This document shows, piece after piece, positions 16,775 through 26,159 of a DNA stretch of 64,000 nucleotides. Under the pieces are notes generated by a model, which was not told where the DNA came from, searched no databases, and saw only the letters and a program-made list of their open reading frames with translations. The stretch is from Gp6-AA40 sp035263125 (GTDB taxonomy: Bacteria > Acidobacteriota > Vicinamibacteria > Vicinamibacterales > UBA2999), in NCBI GenBank assembly GCA_035263125.1, contig DATFRP010000203.1, forward strand, positions 1-64,000, written 5' to 3'. The translations under genes were made by a program, and so were the position numbers. The stretch's first letter is position 1. Each line of letters starts with the position of its first letter.

Positions 16775-17146
16775 ATGGCTTCCCGGTTGTGGGTGTGTGC
16801 GCTCGCGTTCGTGCTCGCTGCGGCTCCGCTTGCGCCCGTGTTGTGTCGCGCTAACTGCGCGCTTCATGACGCCACTGTCCCGGCCTCACACGGTGAGCGT
16901 CACTCTTGTCATGAGGCGTCGAGCGACGGCGTCGCGCTCGTACCCGGCGCACACACGTGCGGCCATCAGAACGACCTCATCGTCGCGCTTCTGGCGATGA
17001 CGCAGGATATCGCACCGCCCGCACTGATCACATCGACCATGTCGACGACCGCTCCGGTTGAGCAGCGGACGCGACTCGCGCGATCGCTTCGGCTCGAGCA
17101 CGGCCCGCCCGGCCTTGCGGTGCTCAACGCCCCACTTCGTCTCTAG
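16775..17146 (+). CDS. Small exported Cys/His-containing protein, unknown
   Basis: 123 residues. Signal peptide SRLWVCALAFVLAAAPLAPV, then a short mature region with CRANCALHD, HGERHSCHE and HTCGHQND, giving several Cys and His residues that could bind a soft metal. The C-terminal half is Thr/Arg/Leu-rich with no recognised domain. It sits between the aquaporin and the His-rich outer-membrane protein, on the same strand. Metal binding is inference from composition and context. Confidence 0.6.
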   Translation: MASRLWVCALAFVLAAAPLAPVLCRANCALHDATVPASHGERHSCHEASSDGVALVPGAHTCGHQNDLIVALLAMTQDIAPPALITSTMSTTAPVEQRTRLARSLRLEHGPPGLAVLNAPLRL

Positions 17147-17191
17147 CCTCGACCCCTCCTCGCCGTTCGTGTCTTCCAGGAGAGAGGGTCC

Positions 17192-18541
17192 ATGTACGCG
17201 TTCAGGGTCGGACCGCGCCTGCTCGGCGCGGCTGCAATTTGTCTCGGTGTCGTTGTCTGTTCCACGGCAGCGGCGCAGGATGCTCCCGCGGAGGGAGCGC
17301 ATCAGCACGACGCGTCCCGGTCTGGCGATCAGCACGCGGGACACGACATGTCTCAGATGCATCACGAGCACGGCGGGGCAGGTGCGCCGATGTCGCGCGA
17401 GGGCTCAGGCACGTCGTGGCTGCCTGACGACTCGCCGATGTATGCGATCCACGTGCAGAAGGGATCGTGGCAGGTCATGTTCCACGAGAACATCTTCCTG
17501 CAGTTCCTGCACGAATCCGGAGACCGTGGCGACGATCAGCTGGGCAGCATCAATTGGGTGATGGGCGCGGCCCGTCGCAGCCTCGGCCGCGGCACGCTCG
17601 GGCTGCGGGCAATGTTCAGCGCCGAACCGTGGACAATCGGCGGATGTGGATACCCCAACCTGCTCGCATCGGGAGAGCGATGCGAAGGGGCGCCCATCCA
17701 CGACCGACAACACCCGCACGATCTCTTCATGGAGCTGGCCGCAACCTACGACGCCCCGCTCAGGGGATCGACGCGCTGGCAGATCTACGGCGCTCCCGCC
17801 GGGGAGCCGGCGCTCGGCCCGGTCGCGTTTCCGCATCGCATCTCCGCGATGTCGAACCCGATTGCCCCCATCACCCACCATTGGATGGACTCGACGCACA
17901 TCTCGTTCGGCGTCGTGACCGCGGGTGTGTACGGCACGCGATGGAAGGCTGAGGCGTCGGCGTTCAACGGCCGCGAGCCTGACGAGGACCGCACCGACAT
18001 CGACTTCGGCGCGCTCGACTCGGTCTCGGGTCGATTCTGGTATCTTCCCACGTCACGGTTGTCGCTGCAGGTATCGGCGGGTCGGCTCAACGATGCCGAG
18101 CTCGCGGAAGGCGGCGACACGAGCGTCGACGTCACCCGCGTGACGGCATCAGCCTCCTATCACCGCGCTGTTGACAACCAGGGCATCTGGGCGACCACGT
18201 TGGGTTGGGGCCATAACGATGAAACGGGCCACGGATCGAACGCGCTGCTCGTGGAAACGACCGTCTCGCTGGCGCAGCGGCATACATGGTTTGGCCGATT
18301 TGAAATCGTCGTCAAGAGCGCGCACGATCTGGTAGTGAGCGAACCGCCCGAGGGGTTCACCGTGGCCAAGCTGCAGGGCGGATATACGCGATACCTGTCG
18401 AGCTGGCGAAGGTTTCAGCCGGGGCTCGGCGCCGGTGCGTCGGTAGGATTCGTGCCTGAGTCGTTGGCCTCGACCTACGGCAGTCGTGCGAACGCCGGCT
18501 TTTCGATCTTTCTGACACTGCGACCAGAGGCGGACAAATGA
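17192..18541 (+). CDS. His-rich outer-membrane beta-barrel protein
   Basis: 449 residues with a strong ribosome binding site (AGGAGAGAGG). A signal peptide is followed by a His/Met-rich segment (residues 35-62, for example HQHDASRSGDQHAGHDMSQM). The remainder alternates hydrophobic and polar residues with many aromatic-ended strands (IHVQKGSWQVMFHENIFLQF, ISFGVVTAGVYGTRWKAEAS), as in outer-membrane barrels. Similar proteins accompany copper or silver resistance genes. The start of the cytochrome c gene overlaps its stop (ATGA). Role: probably outer-membrane metal handling, inferred from context. Confidence 0.7.
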   Translation: MYAFRVGPRLLGAAAICLGVVVCSTAAAQDAPAEGAHQHDASRSGDQHAGHDMSQMHHEHGGAGAPMSREGSGTSWLPDDSPMYAIHVQKGSWQVMFHENIFLQFLHESGDRGDDQLGSINWVMGAARRSLGRGTLGLRAMFSAEPWTIGGCGYPNLLASGERCEGAPIHDRQHPHDLFMELAATYDAPLRGSTRWQIYGAPAGEPALGPVAFPHRISAMSNPIAPITHHWMDSTHISFGVVTAGVYGTRWKAEASAFNGREPDEDRTDIDFGALDSVSGRFWYLPTSRLSLQVSAGRLNDAELAEGGDTSVDVTRVTASASYHRAVDNQGIWATTLGWGHNDETGHGSNALLVETTVSLAQRHTWFGRFEIVVKSAHDLVVSEPPEGFTVAKLQGGYTRYLSSWRRFQPGLGAGASVGFVPESLASTYGSRANAGFSIFLTLRPEADK

Positions 18542-19155
18542 GACTCATCGGCTTTCTCGTCCTGGTGGTCGTCGCCAGCGCCGCCCTCGCCATCGCCTAT
18601 ACGGTGTCGACCGGTCTCGATGCCCGGGCGCAACCGAGCGCACTCGAAACGAGGCTGGCCAGAGCCGTCAGGCATTTCGCCGTCCCGCGAACGATCAGAC
18701 AGCGTGCGAACCCGGTGCCGATGTCTGCCGAAGCGCTCGCCGATGGGATGGCGCACTACGCCGATCACTGCGCCTCATGCCACGGGAACAATGGAAGCGG
18801 CGACACCGAGATGGGTCGTGGCCTCTTCCCGAAGCCGCCCGACATGCGTCAGGCGGACACGCAGGATCTCACTGACGGCGAGTTGTTCTATATCATCGAG
18901 CACGGCGTCAGATTCACCGGCATGCCGGGGTGGTCGACCGGGACAGAAAGCGGCGAGCAGGCCTCGTGGCGTCTCGTACATTTCATCCGACGGCTTCCGC
19001 AACTGACAGCCAAGGATGTGGCGCAGCTGGAAACGATGAATCCGCGCACGCCCGAGGAGTTCCGGCAGCAGATCGAAGAAGAGCAGTTCCTGCGCGGTGG
19101 GAACCCCGCCACGGCGCAGCCGAGTCGTCATGAACATACAGGAGCACATCGATGA
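18538..19155 (+). CDS. Membrane-anchored mono-haem cytochrome c
   Basis: 205 residues. One N-terminal hydrophobic segment (RLIGFLVLVVVASAALAIAY) can serve as anchor or signal. A single haem motif CASCH occurs in HYADHCASCHGNNGSGD, and GMPGW supplies the likely distal Met. It is class I cytochrome c (cytochrome_C_Cbb3 type). It overlaps both neighbours by 4 bases (ATGA at each end), indicating a tight operon with the outer-membrane protein and the small exported protein. Confidence 0.85.
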   Translation: MRLIGFLVLVVVASAALAIAYTVSTGLDARAQPSALETRLARAVRHFAVPRTIRQRANPVPMSAEALADGMAHYADHCASCHGNNGSGDTEMGRGLFPKPPDMRQADTQDLTDGELFYIIEHGVRFTGMPGWSTGTESGEQASWRLVHFIRRLPQLTAKDVAQLETMNPRTPEEFRQQIEEEQFLRGGNPATAQPSRHEHTGAHR

Positions 19156-19478
19156 AGACATGCATGATCGGTTTCGCAATGCTCGCACTCATTCTCATGG
19201 CACCGGCCGTCGGATCTGCCCACGAAGGGCACGCACACAAAGTGATGGGCACAATCTCGAGCGTGCAGGGCAACAACCTCATGGTCAAGGGCACTGACGG
19301 CAAGGAAGTCATGGTGATGCTCGACGCCAAGACGAAGATCACGCAGGGCCAGGCGACCGTCGACGCCAAGTCACTCAAGGTCGGCGATCGCGTCGTCGCG
19401 GAAGGCCCCGAAGCGAAAGGCATGATCACGGCAACGACGCTGAAGGTCGGCGAAGCGCCCGCTGCCGCGAAGAAGTGA
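19152..19478 (+). CDS. Small exported DUF5666-like protein, copy 1
   Basis: 108 residues. Signal peptide (KTCMIGFAMLALILMAPAVG), then HEGHAHKVMGTISSVQGNN and a short beta-rich domain ending IKV-like (GMITATTLKVGEAP). The pattern 'G.I.sv.gn...v' and 'l.vGd.V...' resembles DUF5666. The His cluster at the mature N-terminus could bind metal. It is followed 10 bases later by a paralogue. Confidence 0.7.
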   Translation: MKTCMIGFAMLALILMAPAVGSAHEGHAHKVMGTISSVQGNNLMVKGTDGKEVMVMLDAKTKITQGQATVDAKSLKVGDRVVAEGPEAKGMITATTLKVGEAPAAAKK

Positions 19479-19488
19479 GACCGCGGCC

Positions 19489-19806
19489 ATGAAGAGGTGG
19501 ATGCTCGGCCTTGCGCTCACAGCGCTCGTGCTAGCGGCGCCAGCCGCGGCGAGTGCGAAAGCTTCTCACGCGCACAAAGTGTCGGGAACGGTCGCGAGCA
19601 TTCAGGGCAACACCGTGACGGTCAAGGAATCCGATGGAAAGACCGTGACGGTCACGCTCGACTCGAAGACGCAGTACACGCGCGGCAAGGCCGCGACGGA
19701 GCGTTCTGCACTCAGAGTCGGCGAGCACATCGTCGCGCACGGTACGAAGGAGAAAGACGCGATCGTGGCGACGACGATCAAAATCTCGAAGTCGTCCAAG
19801 CAGTAG
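19489..19806 (+). CDS. Small exported DUF5666-like protein, copy 2
   Basis: 105 residues, clearly homologous to the preceding gene (KVSGTVASIQGNTVTVKESD; LRVGEHIVAHGTKEKDAIV). The signal peptide is intact. The His cluster is reduced to SHAHK. A tandem duplication at the end of the copper cluster. The stop codon abuts the stop of the convergent membrane protein gene with no gap. Confidence 0.7.
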   Translation: MKRWMLGLALTALVLAAPAAASAKASHAHKVSGTVASIQGNTVTVKESDGKTVTVTLDSKTQYTRGKAATERSALRVGEHIVAHGTKEKDAIVATTIKISKSSKQ

Positions 19807-21042
<1,236 letters not shown>

Positions 21043-21206
21043 CTGACAGGTGCGAGCGGCCCCGCGGCATCGCAGATCGTGCCAGCTTCGAAGCCGATCG
21101 ATTCGTCATTATCCGCGTACCTTGGCGCGCCGTGACAAGGATTCCTTTGCAGATCGCATCTGAACCTCGATGGCAGCGAATTCGCTCCTCTGGCTAGAAT
21201 GAGCCG

Positions 21207-21791
21207 ATGCCCGGGAGCGATCGCGTGAGGCCGTCCAATCCTGGACTGAAGCTCACCTACGACGACTTCGTGCAGTTCCCCGACGACGGGAAGCGGCACG
21301 AGCTCATCGACGGAGAGCACTACGTGACGCCTTCGCCGCGCATCCGTCATCAGGCCATACTCGGAACCCTGCATCTCATGATTGCGTCGTGGTTGGAGAC
21401 CCATCCGATCGGGCGGGTCTTCCTCTCGCCGACCGATGTCGTGATGTCGAACATCGACATCGTTGTGCCCGATCTGCTTTATCTGTCGAACGCGCGGGCC
21501 GCGGCGACGCTCACCGAGCTTCACGTGCGTGGCGTCCCGGAGCTGCTGGTCGAAATCGCGTCTCCAGGAACACGACGACGCGATGATGGCATCAAGCGAC
21601 GACTGTACGAGCGCATGGGCGTGAGCGAATACTGGATCGTCGATCCGGAGGTCGACCGCGTCAGAGTGTATCGGCGAGATGGTGAGACGTTCGCACGAGG
21701 GCACGAACTCTCACGTGAGCACGGCGATGTGTTGACTACACAGCTGCTGCCGGGGCTCGAGATGCCGCTTGCCAGAATCTTCCGGGAGTAG
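21207..21791 (+). CDS. Uma2-family (DUF820) putative endonuclease
   Basis: 194 residues. Shows the family order LTYDDFVQFPDDGKRHELIDGE, then VVPDLLYLS, then ELLVEIASPGT with a following Asp and Lys (RRDDGIKRRLYE), and GVSEYWIVDPE. These are the restriction-endonuclease-fold residues of the Uma2/DUF820 family, whose biological target is unknown. It stands alone between two minus-strand genes and is followed by a palindromic repeat. Confidence 0.88.
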   Translation: MPGSDRVRPSNPGLKLTYDDFVQFPDDGKRHELIDGEHYVTPSPRIRHQAILGTLHLMIASWLETHPIGRVFLSPTDVVMSNIDIVVPDLLYLSNARAAATLTELHVRGVPELLVEIASPGTRRRDDGIKRRLYERMGVSEYWIVDPEVDRVRVYRRDGETFARGHELSREHGDVLTTQLLPGLEMPLARIFRE

Positions 21792-21806
21792 AGCCTGACG
21801 ACTCAG

Positions 21807-21842
21807 GGCCGCCTGAGGGCGACCCCTATGAGTAAGGCGGCC
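21807..21842. terminator. Palindromic repeat between convergent genes
   Basis: GGCCGCCT (21807-21814) pairs with AGGCGGCC (21835-21842), and an inner stem GGGC/GCCC-like sequence can form as well. It fills the convergent gap between the Uma2 gene and the PLP enzyme gene, so it may end transcription from both sides. Confidence 0.5.
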
Positions 21843-21843
21843 A

Positions 21844-22950
21844 CTACGTCAGCGTATCGAGCGCTCGGGAGACGTCCTGGATGATGTCATCGGGGTTCTC
21901 GCAGCCGACGCTGAAGCGGATGAATCCTTCACCGATCGCGTCGCCGCCCCAGCGTGCGCGTCGCTCGGCCATCGAATGCACGCCGCCGAAGCTCGTCGCT
22001 TCGCGCACGAGCGACAGCGATCGCAGGAACTGCTCGGCGTGAGGACGCGTCGCCAGCTCGAAGCTCACCACACTGCCGAACGCGTCCATCTGGCTCTTCG
22101 CGATCGCGTGACCGGGGTGATCGCGAAGCCCCGGATAGTGGACGGCGGTGACGCGGCGGTGTGTGGCGAGCACACTGGCGAGCTGCAATGCGGTCGTGCA
22201 TTGCCGGTTGATGCGGAGCGGCAGCGTCGCGAGCGACCGATGGGCCAGCCAGACTTCCATCGGGCCCGGGATCGAGCCGTGCTGAGTGCGCCACGTGCGC
22301 AGTGCGGCGGCCCGCTGAGGATCGGTCGTGGCGACATGACCGAGGATGATGTCGGTGTGCCCGGTCATCGATTTGGTATCCGAGGTCACGACGAATGTCG
22401 AGCCGAGCTCGAGCGGGCGTTGCAGATACGGAGTCGCCGTGGTGTTGTCGACGACGGTGAGGGCACCGTGATGCGCAGCGAGTGCGGTCAGGTGTCGAAT
22501 ATCGCAGACGTCGAGCTGCGGATTGGTCGGCGTCTCGATCCACAGCACGCGCGCCCCGTCGACAAACGCCGCCTGCGCATTGTCGCGCGTCGGCGCCAGA
22601 CGAACCGTCACACCGATCGTCGCCAGCCAGTTCGCGGCAAGCATGCGAATCGTGTAGTAGCAGTCCGACGGCAGCACGATCGTGTCGCCCGGTTTGAGCG
22701 TCGTTCCGAGGATGGCCGCGATGGCGGCCATGCCCGAGGCGAACGACACGCACTCGCCGCCTTCGAGTTGAGCGAGCGCATCTTCCCACGCGGTCCACGT
22801 CGGATTGTGAAACCGTCCATAGGTGAACGCATGCTCGGACGGTTCACCCGGCGTCGTGAACGTCGACGAGAACTGCGGTCCCGATCGGAACGGACCAGGA
22901 TCGTGGACGCCCCGATAGCCCGCGTGCAGGATGGCCGTGTCGCGATGCAT
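21844..22950 (-). CDS. Cys/Met-metabolism PLP-dependent enzyme (cystathionine beta-/gamma-lyase-like)
   Basis: 368 residues of fold-type I. ECVSFASGMAAIAAIL matches the cofactor phosphate-binding segment, WIETPTNPQLDVCDI carries the conserved Asn/Asp region, and SDTKSMTGHTD contains the Schiff-base Lys. GGVHSMAERRARWGGD and FIRFSVGCENPDDI complete the family signature. Substrate could be cystathionine (MetB/MetC/CGL type) or methionine; residues visible here do not settle it. A repeat array lies just upstream of its start, shared with the divergent kinase gene. Confidence 0.85.
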   Translation of the reverse strand: MHRDTAILHAGYRGVHDPGPFRSGPQFSSTFTTPGEPSEHAFTYGRFHNPTWTAWEDALAQLEGGECVSFASGMAAIAAILGTTLKPGDTIVLPSDCYYTIRMLAANWLATIGVTVRLAPTRDNAQAAFVDGARVLWIETPTNPQLDVCDIRHLTALAAHHGALTVVDNTTATPYLQRPLELGSTFVVTSDTKSMTGHTDIILGHVATTDPQRAAALRTWRTQHGSIPGPMEVWLAHRSLATLPLRINRQCTTALQLASVLATHRRVTAVHYPGLRDHPGHAIAKSQMDAFGSVVSFELATRPHAEQFLRSLSLVREATSFGGVHSMAERRARWGGDAIGEGFIRFSVGCENPDDIIQDVSRALDTLT

Positions 22951-23007
22951 CGAAGCAGATTATAGGATCGCAGGCGTGGTGCGAGCGGGTGCCTCTCTCT
23001 GACGACT

Positions 23008-23192
23008 GTCGGTGCGATCCTGCCTGACGCTGGTCGGTGCGATCCTGCTGACGACAGTGGGTGGGATCCTGCGGACGCGGTCGGTGCGATCTTGCGATCG
23101 TCGGTGCGATTCGGCTGACGATCGTCGGTGCGATCCTGCCTGACACTCGTCACAGCCCTCGCACCGACAATCGGACGAGCCCTCGCACCGAC
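23008..23192. repeat. 24-bp degenerate tandem array with inverted copies
   Basis: GTCGGTGCGAT or a near variant starts at 23008, 23033, 23057, 23080, 23100 and 23124, a spacing of 20-25 bases. Each is usually followed by CCTGCCTGAC. Two opposite-facing copies (CTCGCACCGAC) follow near 23158 and 23182. The array fills the gap between the divergent PLP enzyme and kinase genes. It has no conserved unique spacers and so is not a CRISPR. Confidence 0.85.
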
Positions 23193-23230
23193 CCCGTCAG
23201 TGCGCCTCGCACCTTGTATGATCGCCTTGA

Positions 23231-25612
23231 GTGGATTCAGTCAACGACGAACCGCGCGGCCGGCTGCGGGCGCTGCTGGCGTGGCTGACGGGCACGCAGC
23301 CTCCTCAGCCGAAGGCAGAACCTGCGCGGCACGACCACCCTGCTCGCCTCGGTCACTACGCGATCACGCGCAAGCTCGGCGAGGGCGGCATGGGGGTGGT
23401 GTACGCCGCGCGTGACGAGCGGCTCGGGCGCACGGTTGCGCTGAAGACGATGTCCTCGCTCGCGAGCGACGAGACGGCGCGCAAGCGATTCTGGCGCGAA
23501 GCACGCGCCGCAGCCAGCGTCAGTCATCCCAATATCTGTCAGATCTACGAGATCGGTGAGGACCGGGGCGAGCTGTTCATCGCGATGGAGCTGCTCGAAG
23601 GCGAGCCGTTGTCGGAGGAAATGCGGCTGGGGCCGATGAGCGTGTCGCGTACAGCGACGGTCGGACTCGGCATGCTCGCGGCGCTGTCGGCCCTGCACAC
23701 GCGCGGAATCATCCACCGCGATCTGAAGCCGTCGAATGTGTTTCTCACGCCTCATGGCGTCAAGCTGCTCGACTTCGGGCTCGCGCGCCCCGAGATCGAC
23801 GACGCGCGGCACACCATGTCGGCGATCACCCAGGCAGGGATGCTCGTTGGCACGCCACGGTATCTGGCACCAGAACTCGTGACCGGCGACGGGATCGACG
23901 CGCGCAGCGATCTCTTCGCCGCCGGCGCCATCCTCTTCGAGATGCTCTCGGGGCGTCCCGCCTTCGGCGGACGCACGGTCGCGGAGGTCGTGCACGCGGC
24001 AGTGTACGAGCAGCCTCCGGCCCTCGGCGGGTCGGCCGGCGTCGCCGCTGTCGATCGCGTCATCCGTCGCGCGCTCGCAAAGCGGCCGGCCGAGCGCCCC
24101 TCGTCTGCCGAGGTCATGGCTGATGACCTGCGCGCGGCGGCGGGCGTCGACACCGACTCGATCGCCGCTCGGGCTCATACGATGACGCGGCTCGTCGTGC
24201 TGCCATTCCGCATTCTTCGGCCCGACGTCGAGACCGACTTCCTGGCGTTCAGTCTCGCCGATGCGATCACGACGTCGTTGTCCGGCATCGGTTCACTCGT
24301 CGTCCGATCGAGCGCCATCGCCGCGCGCTTCACCGGAGAGGCGCCGGACCTGAACTCGCTCGCCACCGAAGCGGACGTCGATCGCGTGGTCATGGGCACC
24401 CTGCTTCGCTCGGGGGACCAGGTGCGCGCGGTGGCGCAGCTCGTCGAAGCTCCGGGCGGACGCCTGCTCACCTCCCAAACCGTGCAGGCGACGCTTGGTG
24501 ATCTCTTCCAACTGCAGGACGAGATCGCCCGTCGCGTCGTCGACGCGTTGTCGCTGCCGCTGACCGGAGCGACGACAACCACCTCGATGGATCGGCCGCA
24601 GCATCCTCGCGCCTACGAGCTCTACCTCCGCGCGAACGAGCTGGCGAGAAACTACGATGGCCTTCCTCAGGCGCGCGACCTGTACAAAGAGTGCCTCGAT
24701 CTCGATCCGTCGTTCGCTCCGGCCTGGGCCCGTCTGGGCCGGTGCCATCGGGTGATCGGCAAGTTCATCGAAGGCTCGCCTGACAGCGACACCCGCGCGC
24801 AGGAGGCGTTCGATCGCGCGATCGCGCTCAACCCGCGACTGTCGATCGCCCACAAGTTCTACGCGAATCTCGAGGGCGACACCGGCCGCGCGCAGCAGGC
24901 GATGGTACGCCTGCTCGAACAGGCGACACGTCATGGCAACGATCCCGAGCTTTTTGCCGGGCTCGTGCACTCGTGCCGCTATTGCGGGCTGTTCGATCAA
25001 TCGCTCGCGGCCCACGCGGAAGCGCGCCGGCTCGATCCGCACATCCCCACCAGCCTCGAACAGACGGTGATGATGATCGGCGATCTCGAGCGTCTGCTCA
25101 TCATGGAGACGGACCGCGTGACCGGCGGCGGCGATCAGGGGATCAAGGCCATTGGACTCGGCTTCGCCGGCGAGCGCGATCGCGCCCGCGAGATCGTTCG
25201 CACGATGACGCCGGCGTCCCGCATTCCAACATGGCTGGTATGGAAAGAGTTTCTCCTCGCGTGGCTGGACTACCGTCTCGACGACATGCGGAACGTGCAC
25301 GCGTCGTTGAGTGGCCTCAAGATCATGGACGATCCCGAGGCGATCTTTCAGATGGGATGGCTGCTCTGCGACGTCGGTGACTTCGAGAACGGCATCGAGC
25401 AGATGCAACGCGCCATCGCCAAGGCGTACTTCCCGGTCCAGACGCTCACGCTGAAACAGTTCGACAAGATCCGCAACGAGCCCGCGTTCCGCGCAGTCGT
25501 CGCAGAGGCTGATGAAGGCCGGCGCAAGGCGCTCGCCGCGTTCCGGGACGCCGGTGGCGAACGTCTGCTCGGTGGTGCGTCGCCGATGCTGACACACGAA
25601 TCAGAGCGCTGA
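23231..25612 (+). CDS. Ser/Thr protein kinase with TolB/FlgO-like and TPR regions
   Basis: 793 residues from GTG 23231. The kinase domain (about 43-310) has an intact P-loop (G50-EGGMGVV), Lys72, catalytic H162-R-D164 and D181-F-G, and the APE-like LAPELV. After it comes a region starting TRLVVLPFRILRPDVETDFLAFSL, like domains found in FlgO and adenylate-cyclase-type regulators. The rest is TPR-like helical repeats. There is no membrane segment, so it is cytoplasmic. Such kinases sense signals through TPR-bound partners. The upstream repeat array may influence expression. Confidence 0.88.
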   Translation: MDSVNDEPRGRLRALLAWLTGTQPPQPKAEPARHDHPARLGHYAITRKLGEGGMGVVYAARDERLGRTVALKTMSSLASDETARKRFWREARAAASVSHPNICQIYEIGEDRGELFIAMELLEGEPLSEEMRLGPMSVSRTATVGLGMLAALSALHTRGIIHRDLKPSNVFLTPHGVKLLDFGLARPEIDDARHTMSAITQAGMLVGTPRYLAPELVTGDGIDARSDLFAAGAILFEMLSGRPAFGGRTVAEVVHAAVYEQPPALGGSAGVAAVDRVIRRALAKRPAERPSSAEVMADDLRAAAGVDTDSIAARAHTMTRLVVLPFRILRPDVETDFLAFSLADAITTSLSGIGSLVVRSSAIAARFTGEAPDLNSLATEADVDRVVMGTLLRSGDQVRAVAQLVEAPGGRLLTSQTVQATLGDLFQLQDEIARRVVDALSLPLTGATTTTSMDRPQHPRAYELYLRANELARNYDGLPQARDLYKECLDLDPSFAPAWARLGRCHRVIGKFIEGSPDSDTRAQEAFDRAIALNPRLSIAHKFYANLEGDTGRAQQAMVRLLEQATRHGNDPELFAGLVHSCRYCGLFDQSLAAHAEARRLDPHIPTSLEQTVMMIGDLERLLIMETDRVTGGGDQGIKAIGLGFAGERDRAREIVRTMTPASRIPTWLVWKEFLLAWLDYRLDDMRNVHASLSGLKIMDDPEAIFQMGWLLCDVGDFENGIEQMQRAIAKAYFPVQTLTLKQFDKIRNEPAFRAVVAEADEGRRKALAAFRDAGGERLLGGASPMLTHESER

Positions 25613-25724
25613 GTTGCGATCGACGGATCGATCGCTCAGCACCTGATGTCACGGCCACGCGACGCGGCGGTTTCCGTCCGATGGCGCGGGTGGCGTGAAC
25701 GCGTCAGCCGTGCTTCCTCATGTC

Positions 25725-26003
25725 TCATTCCTCAGCGTCGCGAGCGCGATCCTCCTTGCCGAATGCGCCGGCAACCTTGTGCGACCCCGGCGCGGGGCGT
25801 TCCACGTGCCGCGTTCCGGCTTCCTTCTGAGCGTTCGAACGCGTTCCCACTTTGTTGGAGAGCTCGCGATCCCGCATGTCGCCATCGCCCTCAGGGCTCT
25901 CGGGCGGCGCCTCCGGTGCAATCGCAGGATGATTGGTGCGTTCTCGTTCCTCCTCGTCGGGCGTTTCGCGATTGCTGATGCCGGTCGTGCGCGGCTGAGC
26001 CAT
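25725..26003 (-). CDS. Small charged hypothetical protein
   Basis: 92 residues, strongly hydrophilic and probably disordered (NRETPDEEERERTNHPAIAP, PESPEGDGDMRDREL, FGKEDRARD). I recognise no domain. The call rests on an excellent ribosome binding site (AGGGAGG, 26008-26015 on the minus strand) 5 bases before the ATG, and on a sensible composition without stops. It lies between the two kinase genes on the opposite strand. Confidence 0.55.
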   Translation of the reverse strand: MAQPRTTGISNRETPDEEERERTNHPAIAPEAPPESPEGDGDMRDRELSNKVGTRSNAQKEAGTRHVERPAPGSHKVAGAFGKEDRARDAEE

Positions 26004-26056
26004 AGGTCCCTCCCTGATGCCGGGACCGGATCGGCCTGCAGAAGACCTGCCAAAAC

Positions 26057-26076
26057 GGGCCGCCTAGAGGCGGCCC
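26057..26076. terminator. Perfect 9-bp palindrome GGGCCGCCT
   Basis: GGGCCGCCT and AGGCGGCCC flank the 2-base loop AG, followed by CTACGAC. It lies upstream of both the small minus-strand gene and the plus-strand SnoaL-like gene. Same type as the palindromes at 21807 and 38008. Confidence 0.5.
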
Positions 26077-26159
26077 CTACGACTTCATTCCTCTAGAGTA
26101 TGCTGTCGCGGTTTCCAGCGACAGACTGGCCCCGATGAGGGGCGGAGAGCGAGATCGCC

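Noticed and set aside
23008..23192. Array suspected to be a CRISPR
   Set aside because: Units are degenerate, have no unique spacers of constant length, and some copies are inverted; no cas genes are near.
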